Part shown: positions 17,297 through 24,597 of the stretch, one piece after another | Layout: every line of letters starts with the position of its first letter | Position numbering within the stretch: the first letter of the stretch is position 1 | Source of the DNA: Armatimonadota bacterium | GTDB taxonomy: Bacteria > Armatimonadota > Chthonomonadetes > Chthonomonadales > CAJBBX01 | Direction of reading: 5' to 3' | DNA: 55,144 nt | Assembly: GCA_026392115.1 (NCBI GenBank) | Contig: JAPLCQ010000026.1 | Span: 1 to 55,144, forward strand | Notes under the pieces: model-generated | What the model saw: only the letters and a program-made list of their open reading frames with translations | Told to the model about the DNA's origin: nothing | Database searches by the model: none | Position numbers and translations under genes: made by a program

Positions 17297-18718
17297 ATGG
17301 GCCTAGGCGCCAAGCCGAGATTCGCCCTCTTCTTCGGTAACCGGGGCTTCTTCCCCGGATCCCTCATGGCTTCCGCGCGGCAGGAGGTGAAGGCCGCCGT
17401 TGAAGCGCAGGGCTACGAGACGCTGATGTTGGACGCCGATGCCACGCGCTTCGGCGCCGTCGAGACCCCCGCCGAGGGCGCCGTCTACGCCCGCTTCCTC
17501 AAGGAGAACGAGGGCAAGTTCGATGGCGTCATTCTCAGCCTGCCCAACTTCGGCGACGAGACCGGCGCCGTGGCGGCGCTGCAGCACGCGGGCGTACCCA
17601 TCCTGATCCAGGCCTATCCCGACACCATGGACCGCATGGAGCCCGCCCTTCGCCGGGACTCCTTCTGCGGCAAGTTCTCCATCATGGATGTCTTCTGCCA
17701 GACCGGCGTGAAGTTCACCGCGCTCAAGCCCCACACCGCAGCGCCCGACAGCGCGGCGTTCAAGGCCAACGTGGACCACTTCGCCCGCGTCTGCTCGGTC
17801 ACGTCGGCCTTCAAGGGTCTCGTGGTCGGAGCCATCGGCGCCCGGACCACGGCCTTCAAGACCGTCCGCATCGACGAGCTGGCCCTGCAGAAGCACGGCA
17901 TCACCATGGAGACCTACGACCTCTCCGAGGTCTTCTGCCGCGTCCGCGCCCTGACGGATGCCGACGCCGCCGTAAAGGAGAAGGCCGCCACGCTGAAGGC
18001 GTACGCCGACTTCAGCCGCGTGCCGGACGAGAGCTTCTCGACCATCACCCGCATGGGCGTCGTCTTCGACCAGATCATCGAGGAGAACAACCTCGACGCG
18101 GTGGCGATCCGCTGCTGGGTCGAGATGCAGCGCGAGATGGGCATCTCCCCCTGCGTGCTGCTCAGCGAACTGAACAACCGCGGCGTCGTGGCGGCCTGCG
18201 AGGTCGACATGGGCAACGCGGTGGCCATGCACGCCCTGGCCGCGGCCTCCGGCGCTCCGGCCACATGCCTCGACTGGAACAACAACTACGGCGATGATGA
18301 GGACAAGTGCATCCTCTTCCACTGCGGGCCCGTGCCGCAGGACCTGATGACCGGCCGCGGCACCGTGACCAACCACGCCATCCTGGACAACGCGCCCGGC
18401 ATCAACGCGTCGTTCGGCTGCAACGTGGGACGAATCAAGCCGCAGGACTTCTCCTTCTCCAGCATGACCACGCAGGAAGGCAGGCTGAAGTTCTACGTCG
18501 GCGAGGGCCGCTTCACGCCGGACCCGATCCCCGCGGTCTTCTTCGGCTGCGCCGGCGTCGCCCAGATCGGCGGCCTGCAGGACGTTCTCCGCTACATCGG
18601 CTACAACGGGCATCGGCACCATGTGGGCATCACGCCCGGCAGCGTGGCAGCGCCCGTTCGCGAGGCCCTGGGCTACTACCTGGGCTACGACGTGGCCTAC
18701 CCGCAGATCGGCGAGTAG
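17297..18718 (+). CDS. L-fucose/L-arabinose isomerase-family protein
   Basis: A 473-aa cytoplasmic protein of the FucI/AraA-like family. Metal-ligand positions are recognisable as the Glu in RCWVEMQ, the Asp in CEVDMGNAVAM and a His-rich stretch near the C-terminus (NGHRHHVGITPG). It is shorter than E. coli FucI (591 aa) and resembles the FucI-like proteins found widely in Gram-positive and environmental bacteria. It would convert an aldose such as L-fucose, D-arabinose or another pentose/deoxyhexose to the ketose for the FGGY kinase just upstream. It is the last gene before a strong hairpin. The nearby GH29 fucosidase makes fucose a candidate substrate. Confidence 0.75.
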   Translation: MGLGAKPRFALFFGNRGFFPGSLMASARQEVKAAVEAQGYETLMLDADATRFGAVETPAEGAVYARFLKENEGKFDGVILSLPNFGDETGAVAALQHAGVPILIQAYPDTMDRMEPALRRDSFCGKFSIMDVFCQTGVKFTALKPHTAAPDSAAFKANVDHFARVCSVTSAFKGLVVGAIGARTTAFKTVRIDELALQKHGITMETYDLSEVFCRVRALTDADAAVKEKAATLKAYADFSRVPDESFSTITRMGVVFDQIIEENNLDAVAIRCWVEMQREMGISPCVLLSELNNRGVVAACEVDMGNAVAMHALAAASGAPATCLDWNNNYGDDEDKCILFHCGPVPQDLMTGRGTVTNHAILDNAPGINASFGCNVGRIKPQDFSFSSMTTQEGRLKFYVGEGRFTPDPIPAVFFGCAGVAQIGGLQDVLRYIGYNGHRHHVGITPGSVAAPVREALGYYLGYDVAYPQIGE

Positions 18719-18730
18719 ACGCATCGGGCC

Positions 18731-18760
18731 GGACTGAACGGCGGTGCCGCCGTTCAGTCC
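18731..18760. terminator. Perfect 14-bp hairpin after the isomerase gene
   Basis: GGACTGAACGGCGG, the two bases TG, then its exact reverse complement. It begins 12 bases after the isomerase stop and ends 14 bases before the photolyase ATG. There is no T-run, so it is either a terminator of the U-less type, an RNA-stability stem for the preceding operon, or both. Confidence 0.6.
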
Positions 18761-18774
18761 GGCCTTCAGCCCCA

Positions 18775-20196
18775 ATGTCGACCACCCTCGTCTGGTTCCG
18801 GCGCGACCTGCGCCTGGACGACAACCCCGCATTGGCCGCCGCAGCCGCGCGCGGCCCTGTGGCGCCGCTTTTCGTGTGGGCTCCGGACGAGGAGGCGCCC
18901 TGGGCTCCCGGCGCAGCGAGCCGCTGGTGGCTGCACCAGAGCCTGGCCGCGCTCTCGACCGAACTGGCGCACGCCAGCGTCCCGTTGCGCCTATCACGAG
19001 GCCCCAGCGTCGAGGCCCTCCTGGCAGAGTGCCGCCGAACCGGCGCCCGCCGCGTCGTCTGGAACCGCCTCCCCGAGCCGCACCTTCGAGGCCGTGACGA
19101 GGCCATGGCCCGTGCGCTGGCTTCGGCGGGCATCGAGGCGGCCGCGTTCGACGCCTGCACCCTCTGGCGGCCCGGCTCCATCAGGAACGGCTCCGGCAAC
19201 GGCTTCCAGGTCTTCACGCCCTTCTGGCGCACCGCGGCGGCCATGCCCGTGGACGCCCCGTGTCCGCGGTCGGTGCGCCTGCGTGGTGTGGAGGATGATG
19301 GGGAGGGGCTGCCCCTTGCCGACCTCGGCCTGCTCCCGGCAGTCGCCTGGGCCTCGGGGCTGCGCGCTGCGTGGAGGCCAGGCGAGCAGTGGGCGCTGGA
19401 TACGCTGCAGGCGTTCGCCGCCGGCCCCGTGGCCCGTTACGCCGCCGACCGGGACCTACCGGCCCTGCCCGGCGTGTCGCGATTGGCGCCGCACCTCCAC
19501 TTCGGCGAGGTGAGCCCCCGCCGGGTCTGGCACGACCTCTGCGCGGGCCCTCCGCAGGGCGCACCGGCGGAGCCCTTCCTGCGGCAGCTGGCCTGGCGGG
19601 AGTTCGCGCATGACCTGCTGGCGCGCCACCCCGAGACCGACGCCGAGCCGCTGCGGCCCGAGTTCGCCCGCTTCCCGTGGCGCTCCGACCCCGACGGCCT
19701 GCGCCGGTGGCAGCGCGGGCAGACGGGTTACCCCATCGTCGACGCCGGGATGCGCGAGCTCTGGGCCACGGGTTGGATGCACAACCGGGTCCGGATGATC
19801 GCCGCCTCGTTCCTCGTGAAGGACCTTCTCATCCCGTGGCAGGAGGGCGCCCGCTGGTTCTGGGAGACCCTGGTGGACGCCGACCTGGCCAACAACACCA
19901 TGGGTTGGCAGTGGGTCGCCGGCTGTGGCGCCGACGCCGCGCCCTACTTCCGCGTCTTCAACCCGACCCTGCAGGGCGCGAAGTTCGACCCGACCGGCGC
20001 CTACGTCCGCCGGTGGGTCCCCGAACTGGCGGGCCTGCCCGACCGCTGGCTCCACGCGCCCTGGGATGCGCCGCCCGAGGTCCTGCGCTCTGCGGGAGTG
20101 GAACTGGGGCGCAGCGTTCCGCGCCCCATGGTCGACCACGCCGAGGCCCGGCAGGCAGCGCTGGCGGCGTACAAGGCGATAACCGCCGGCCGCTGA
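18775..20196 (+). CDS. phrB: Deoxyribodipyrimidine photolyase (class I CPD type)
   Basis: A 473-aa flavoprotein that repairs UV-made pyrimidine dimers using light. The N-terminus TTLVWFRRDLRLDDNPAL is the photolyase Rossmann domain. The FAD domain has TGYPIVDAGMRELWATGWMHN, NRVRMIAASFLVKDLL, the DADLANNTMGWQWVAG segment and the FNPTLQGAKFDP motif near the end. The start follows the 14-bp hairpin by 14 bases with no clear ribosome site; the frame is open further upstream, but that sequence overlaps the isomerase gene. It is convergent with the GH29 gene. Sunlight exposure is a fair inference about the habitat. Confidence 0.93.
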   Translation: MSTTLVWFRRDLRLDDNPALAAAAARGPVAPLFVWAPDEEAPWAPGAASRWWLHQSLAALSTELAHASVPLRLSRGPSVEALLAECRRTGARRVVWNRLPEPHLRGRDEAMARALASAGIEAAAFDACTLWRPGSIRNGSGNGFQVFTPFWRTAAAMPVDAPCPRSVRLRGVEDDGEGLPLADLGLLPAVAWASGLRAAWRPGEQWALDTLQAFAAGPVARYAADRDLPALPGVSRLAPHLHFGEVSPRRVWHDLCAGPPQGAPAEPFLRQLAWREFAHDLLARHPETDAEPLRPEFARFPWRSDPDGLRRWQRGQTGYPIVDAGMRELWATGWMHNRVRMIAASFLVKDLLIPWQEGARWFWETLVDADLANNTMGWQWVAGCGADAAPYFRVFNPTLQGAKFDPTGAYVRRWVPELAGLPDRWLHAPWDAPPEVLRSAGVELGRSVPRPMVDHAEARQAALAAYKAITAGR

Positions 20197-20219
20197 GCCC
20201 GCCGGGCCGTCAGCGCTCC

Positions 20220-21557
20220 TTACTGCGTGTCCAGCACCACCACGGTGTCAACCGCGTCCGGCGCCGTCGTCGGGCCTGCGAGCGTCACGTCTCTGCCCGT
20301 GCGGAGCACCTTCAGCATGGTCCCGCGGTCGGCCAGGAGCGAGGCGCGCTTGATGAAGGCGGGCAGCCCCTTTACCACGATGCGCCCGTCGGCGGGCCAG
20401 TTGAAGACGTGGAGGTAGACCTTGGAGCCCTTCTTCGTGGCGCGTCCCCAGTCGGGGCGACCGATCGGGCTGGCGGAGGTCCCGTGGATGCTCTCGGCGT
20501 TCTTGCGCATCCAGGCGCCCATGGCCTCGAGCCGTTCCACGCTGGCCTCGGGGATGAGCCCCTCGGCGGTGGGGCCCACGTTGAGCAGCAGGTTGCCGCC
20601 CTTGGACGCCACATCAACGAGCATGCGGATCAGGTCAGTGGCCGATTTCCAGTTGGTGTCGTTCTTCCTGAAACCCCAGGTGTAGTTCATCGTGATACAC
20701 GACTCCCAGTCCACTCCGGGCAGGCCGGAGGCGGGCACTTCCTGCTCGGGCGTGCCGTAGTCGCCGGCGAAGTCGCCCTCCTTGTTCAGGCCCTGCATCC
20801 CCTGGCGGCCCTTGTCGACGCGGTTGTTGACGATGATGCTGGGCTGCAGGCTCCGCACGTAGCTGTATAGTTCCTTGCCCATGTCATGCGTCCAGGTGCT
20901 CTCCCACTCGCCGTCGAACCACATGATGCCCAGCGGGCCGTACTCCTTCACGAGTTGCTTCAGCTGGGCCTTCATGTACTCGATGTACGCCGGGAAGCTG
21001 GCCGGGTCGGCGGGGCGCTTGTCCCACGGTCGGCGGGGCAGGTAGTCGGGCTCGTGCCAGTCCATGATGGAGTGGTAGAAGCAGAGCCGCATGCCCTCGG
21101 ACTTGCAGGCCACGGCCAGCTCCTTCAGGATGTCGCGCTTGAAGGGCGTGGACATGACGTCCCAGTCGCTGTTCTTCGCGTCGAAGAGGCAGAAGCCGTC
21201 GTGGTGCTTGCTGGTGATGACGACGTACTTCATGCCGGCGCGCTTGGCCAGCTTCACCCACTGGAGGGCGTTGAACTTGACGGGGTTGAACTGGGCCAGC
21301 AGCGGCTCGTAGTCCGGCACCGGTATTTGGGCGTTGGTCATGATCCACTCGCCTGTGCCGCCGGTCTGCTTGCCCTGCCACTCGCCGGCCGGGATGGCGT
21401 AGAGGCCCCAGTGGATGAAGAGGCCGAAGCGGGCGTCGCGGAACCAGCCCATCCGCTTGTCGCGCTCGGCGGGCGTCTCCGAGGGCGTCTGGGCCAGGGC
21501 GGGCGGCATGATCGAGGCCAGGCAGGCGGCCAGTACGGGCAGGCAGAGGCGTCGCAT
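20220..21557 (-). CDS. Secreted alpha-L-fucosidase, GH29
   Basis: A 445-aa protein with a signal peptide (MRRLCLPVLAACLASIMPPALAQ). The GH29 core follows: MGWFRDARFGLFIHWGLYAIP, then MKYVVITSKHHDGFCLFD, and the nucleophile Asp215 in IMWFDGEWE. Another family motif is GGNLLLNVGPTAEG. It removes terminal alpha-L-fucose from glycans outside the cytoplasm. A small C-terminal beta domain follows. The gene begins 3 bases after the GH51 stop with AAGGAAG upstream, so the two form an operon. Released fucose could feed the FucI-like isomerase module encoded on the opposite strand. Confidence 0.92.
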   Translation of the reverse strand: MRRLCLPVLAACLASIMPPALAQTPSETPAERDKRMGWFRDARFGLFIHWGLYAIPAGEWQGKQTGGTGEWIMTNAQIPVPDYEPLLAQFNPVKFNALQWVKLAKRAGMKYVVITSKHHDGFCLFDAKNSDWDVMSTPFKRDILKELAVACKSEGMRLCFYHSIMDWHEPDYLPRRPWDKRPADPASFPAYIEYMKAQLKQLVKEYGPLGIMWFDGEWESTWTHDMGKELYSYVRSLQPSIIVNNRVDKGRQGMQGLNKEGDFAGDYGTPEQEVPASGLPGVDWESCITMNYTWGFRKNDTNWKSATDLIRMLVDVASKGGNLLLNVGPTAEGLIPEASVERLEAMGAWMRKNAESIHGTSASPIGRPDWGRATKKGSKVYLHVFNWPADGRIVVKGLPAFIKRASLLADRGTMLKVLRTGRDVTLAGPTTAPDAVDTVVVLDTQ

Positions 21558-21560
21558 GGG

Positions 21561-23051
21561 CTACTTCCTTTCGATGGTCGCGCGGGCGGAGACGAAGCCC
21601 AGGGCGGGTACGGTGACGCGGAGGCGGCCATCCTGCGCGGCGGCCTGCCAGGGCGTCGGCTCCACGGCGTTCGGGGCCTCCCAGCTGTTGGCGGCCCTGG
21701 GGTCGCTGCCGTGCAGGGCGTCGGCGCCGGTGGCGGCCGTCACGACGGCGTCGTTCAGGCGCACGTCCAGCGTCACGGCGTCGGTCTGGCTCCTGTTCAC
21801 GGCGAAGAGGGCCAGGCGGCCTTCGTCATCCAGGCAGGCCGAGACGTCGAGTGCAGGCGTCTCGCCCCGCGAACCCGCCTTGTACGTGGGGCAGTCGAGT
21901 TGCGTGCGGAGGGAGCGCCCCGCCGTGTGCCGGGCCATCAGGGCGAAGGGATGGTAGATGCTCTGGATGAGCAGTCCGTCGGGCCGCGTGAGCATGGGCG
22001 CGATGATGTTGACGATCTGCGCGATGCAAGCCACCTTGACCACGTCGGCGCGGCGGATGAACGCATTGAGGTACTGGGCGCAGACCAGCGCGTCCTCCAG
22101 GTTGTAGACCTCTTCGATCAGGTGCGGGGCCTTGGTCCAGCGGCCGTCCATCTCCATGGCCTTGTACCAGACGTTCCACTCATCGAAGGAGAGGTGGACC
22201 CGCTTGTCGGACCGCTTCATGCCCCGTACGTAGTCGAAGAGGCCCGCGTAGTCCGCGATGATCCGGTCGATCTCGACGCCCTCGGCGAGGTACCAGGCCG
22301 TATCGCCGGCGTGGTTGGAGCTGTAGCGGTGCGCCGAGACGTAGCTGACGTGGTCCCAGCAGTACTCCAGCACTTCGCGGTCGTAGGCCAGATACGTACC
22401 CATGGACCGCCCCGACGAGCCGCAGGCCACCAGCTCGATCGTCGGGTCGAGGCCGCGCATGAGCTTGGCCGCCTGGTCGGCCCGGCGGGCATACTCCGCC
22501 GCGGGCACATGCCCGGCCTGCCAGGGGCCGTCCATCTCGTTGCCCAGGCACCAGACCTTGACGCCGTAGGGTTCGCGCCGCCCATTGGCCACGCGCCGGT
22601 CGGCCCAGTAGGTGCCGGCGGGCATATTGCAGTATTCGACCAGCGCCTGCGCCTCCATGGCTCCCCGGGTGCCCAGGTTCACGGCCATCATGGGCGCGGT
22701 GTCGGCCTTGCGGCACCACTGCATGAACTCATCGACGCCGAACTGGTTGGTCTCGACGCTCTTCCAGGCGTAGTCGGGTCGGGCGGGCCGCTGGTCGCGC
22801 GGGCCGATGCCGTCGGTCCAGTCGTAGCTGCTGACGAAGTTGCCGCCCGGGTAGCGCATCAGCGGCATGCGCAGACCGCGAACGGCCTCCAACACGTCGG
22901 TGCGGAACCCGTCATCGTCGGCCAGAGGGCTGTCGGGGTCGTAGACGCCCTCGTAGACGGCGCGGCCCATATGCTCCAGAAAGCCGCTGAAGATGCGCGG
23001 ATCGATGGGCCCGGCGTGGAACTCGGTGTCAAGGGTAAGCGTGGCAAGCAT
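21561..23051 (-). CDS. Intracellular alpha-L-arabinofuranosidase, GH51
   Basis: A 496-aa protein without a signal peptide. GH51 marks are IDPRIFSGFLEHMGRAVYEG at the start, RYPGGNFVSSYDW, the acid/base Glu172 in CLGNEMDGPW, and the nucleophile Glu291 in SFDEWNVWY. The C-terminal beta domain is complete. It hydrolyses arabinofuranosyl oligosaccharides after uptake. Its ribosome site and first four codons (AGGAGCGCCGC, ATGCTTGCCACG) reappear 1.45 kb away, upstream of the CPBP gene, which looks like a duplication. The GH29 gene follows 3 bases later. Confidence 0.93.
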   Translation of the reverse strand: MLATLTLDTEFHAGPIDPRIFSGFLEHMGRAVYEGVYDPDSPLADDDGFRTDVLEAVRGLRMPLMRYPGGNFVSSYDWTDGIGPRDQRPARPDYAWKSVETNQFGVDEFMQWCRKADTAPMMAVNLGTRGAMEAQALVEYCNMPAGTYWADRRVANGRREPYGVKVWCLGNEMDGPWQAGHVPAAEYARRADQAAKLMRGLDPTIELVACGSSGRSMGTYLAYDREVLEYCWDHVSYVSAHRYSSNHAGDTAWYLAEGVEIDRIIADYAGLFDYVRGMKRSDKRVHLSFDEWNVWYKAMEMDGRWTKAPHLIEEVYNLEDALVCAQYLNAFIRRADVVKVACIAQIVNIIAPMLTRPDGLLIQSIYHPFALMARHTAGRSLRTQLDCPTYKAGSRGETPALDVSACLDDEGRLALFAVNRSQTDAVTLDVRLNDAVVTAATGADALHGSDPRAANSWEAPNAVEPTPWQAAAQDGRLRVTVPALGFVSARATIERK

Positions 23052-23064
23052 GTGCGGCGCTCCT
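23040..23064 (-). repeat. 25-bp repeat, copy 1 (start of the GH51 gene)
   Basis: This segment spans the GH51 ribosome site and first four codons. It matches 24 of 25 bases of the segment at 24496-24520; the only difference is one base just before the ATG. Confidence 0.85.
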
Positions 23065-23152
23065 CAGATGCGCAATAGCGTTTCAGCGTCTATGTTCGGC
23101 AGTGATCGGGCATGTACCTGCGTGTCTGCGAGGTTCGGACGCTGCGCGGTGG

Positions 23153-24409
23153 CTAGCCGCGCTCGAGGAGTGAGATGGCGTTGAACACCATGTGCGTTAC
23201 GGTGGGCGCCACAAGGCTGCGCGTTCGCAGGAACTGCACGGCGTAGACGATGCCTGCCCATGTGAGCCGGTAGTAGTCGTCCAGGCGATTGTGGCAGCCG
23301 GCGAACACGAGGGCGCTGAAGACAACGCCGAACACCGGCCCTCCTGCCCGGACCAGACGGGGCAGAATCGTCCGTCGGAAGAGAACCTCCTGGACCGCCG
23401 GCGAGATGAGCACGGCGTCGATGAACGACAGCAGGGCCATCGGATCGCGATGCCCGACCACGCCAGTGGGCCAGTGTAGGCTGAATGTTTCTACCGCGCA
23501 TTTGAGCCCCACACCTGCTACGATCACTGCGGCACAGGCGGCAACCCGTTGCAGTCGAGAAAACGTAGGTGCGTTCGGGAGTCGCCGCTCCTCACTGGGT
23601 CCGTCCGCGGCGCGGCTGACAAGCCACAGGCGACTGATGATCCACGCCGCGGAAAGCATCATCAGGTTGGTTGCAAGCACCGACGCCACTCCAGCGGCAG
23701 GCCCGGTGTGCGTGCCCGCGAGCACGGCCATCGGATCGCCGTACAGGAGCCTTCCATTGGCTGCGCGAATGATCTGGCCGAAGGCGAAGAACACGAGCGG
23801 CGTCAGGCAAAGCAGTGCGCATCGATCGCCGGTCCGCCCGAACCACTTCGACCTTCGCCGCCAGTCGGTCGCCAGCCACAGACAGAGCCAGAGCGAGCAC
23901 GAGATGAGCGATCGCACGACTACCGGCGCCTCGGTTCTGAGGGTCGATGACGCGTACAGCCGCCACGCCTCTCGACGCTGCCCACGTCCTACCCGGATGG
24001 CGAGTCTGCCATGGTCTGCCCAACTGCGCCAGGCCTCGCCGTCGTAGGGGTGGGCGGCGAGGCTCCATGCCAGCGTTCGCCTGTAGGCAGCCTCGGCGGC
24101 CTCGTAACTCTTGAGCTCAAGGTATGCGTCAGTTTGGCAGCAGCGAATCGCTGTCGATCCAGCGTCCGGCGCATCGGCGAGCCCGCGCCTGATCGCACCC
24201 TCGCAGGTCGCGACGAATGCCGCCATCCTGGCGCGGATGGGCCTGCCGTCGCGGGCGAAGCATCGTGTCTTGTACGCTCGGACCCAAAGATCGCGGCTCC
24301 GACTACCCAGAAGGTCGCTGAAGGTGTCGGGGGGCGCGCAGCGGGCAGCAGGGCACGCAGCGAGCAGGCCGAGCACACCGAGGATGTGCCTACAGCCTCT
24401 CGAGGTCAA
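23153..24409 (-). CDS. CPBP/Rce1-type membrane protein with an altered active site
   Basis: About 418 aa. After a likely signal or first transmembrane segment come a soluble, Cys-containing region (about residues 25-160) and then at least seven hydrophobic segments. The C-terminal part shows the CPBP/Rce1 prenyl-protease motifs: QExxxR as QEVLFR (Q340), FxxxH as FAGCH, and HxxxN as HMVFN. The family motif is EExxxR, so the first Glu is replaced by Gln (CAG for GAG), which should impair proteolysis. I start it at a TTG at 24409 that forms a TTGA overlap with a 33-codon ORF upstream; an in-frame ATG at 24454 is an alternative but gives a poor N-terminus. Confidence 0.65.
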   Translation of the reverse strand: MTSRGCRHILGVLGLLAACPAARCAPPDTFSDLLGSRSRDLWVRAYKTRCFARDGRPIRARMAAFVATCEGAIRRGLADAPDAGSTAIRCCQTDAYLELKSYEAAEAAYRRTLAWSLAAHPYDGEAWRSWADHGRLAIRVGRGQRREAWRLYASSTLRTEAPVVVRSLISCSLWLCLWLATDWRRRSKWFGRTGDRCALLCLTPLVFFAFGQIIRAANGRLLYGDPMAVLAGTHTGPAAGVASVLATNLMMLSAAWIISRLWLVSRAADGPSEERRLPNAPTFSRLQRVAACAAVIVAGVGLKCAVETFSLHWPTGVVGHRDPMALLSFIDAVLISPAVQEVLFRRTILPRLVRAGGPVFGVVFSALVFAGCHNRLDDYYRLTWAGIVYAVQFLRTRSLVAPTVTHMVFNAISLLERG

Positions 24410-24507
24410 TGTGATGCCCCCACCGTGGAGGCGGCGCCCGCCCCGCGGCGCCACTGGATGGTCCGATCGGCGCCGAATCCGGCTTCAGACGTGATCGTGG
24501 CAAGCAT
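24406..24507 (-). other. 33-codon ORF beginning like the GH51 gene (relic or leader)
   Basis: Starts with MLAT after AGGAGCG, identical in DNA to the start of the GH51 gene, then diverges (ITSEAGFGAD) and stops at a TGA. The TGA overlaps a TTG that could start the CPBP gene (TTGA at 24406-24409). It may be the remnant of a duplicated GH51-type gene or a short translated leader that couples translation into the next gene. No function is assigned. Confidence 0.4.
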
Positions 24508-24520
24508 GAGCGGCGCTCCT
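24496..24520 (-). repeat. 25-bp repeat, copy 2 (upstream of the CPBP gene)
   Basis: The second copy of the GH51 ribosome site and first codons, in the same orientation as copy 1 and about 1.45 kb from it. The two copies bracket the CPBP gene. Confidence 0.85.
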
Positions 24521-24597
24521 GTTCCGGTAGTTGGCCGGTATAGGTTCGCCGCCGAAGCCGTCGTTCCCTGCCGTGCGGCGGGCGGGCGGGCGTGGCG

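Noticed and set aside
17303-18997. 564-codon minus-strand frame opposite the FucI-like gene
   Set aside because: Shadow frame with a His/Gly/Arg-rich composition. The plus strand has clear isomerase motifs.
20886-23078. Long plus-strand frame opposite the GH29 and GH51 genes
   Set aside because: It is the antisense shadow of two well-supported enzymes in very GC-rich DNA, where stop codons are rare in other frames. It has no family motif.
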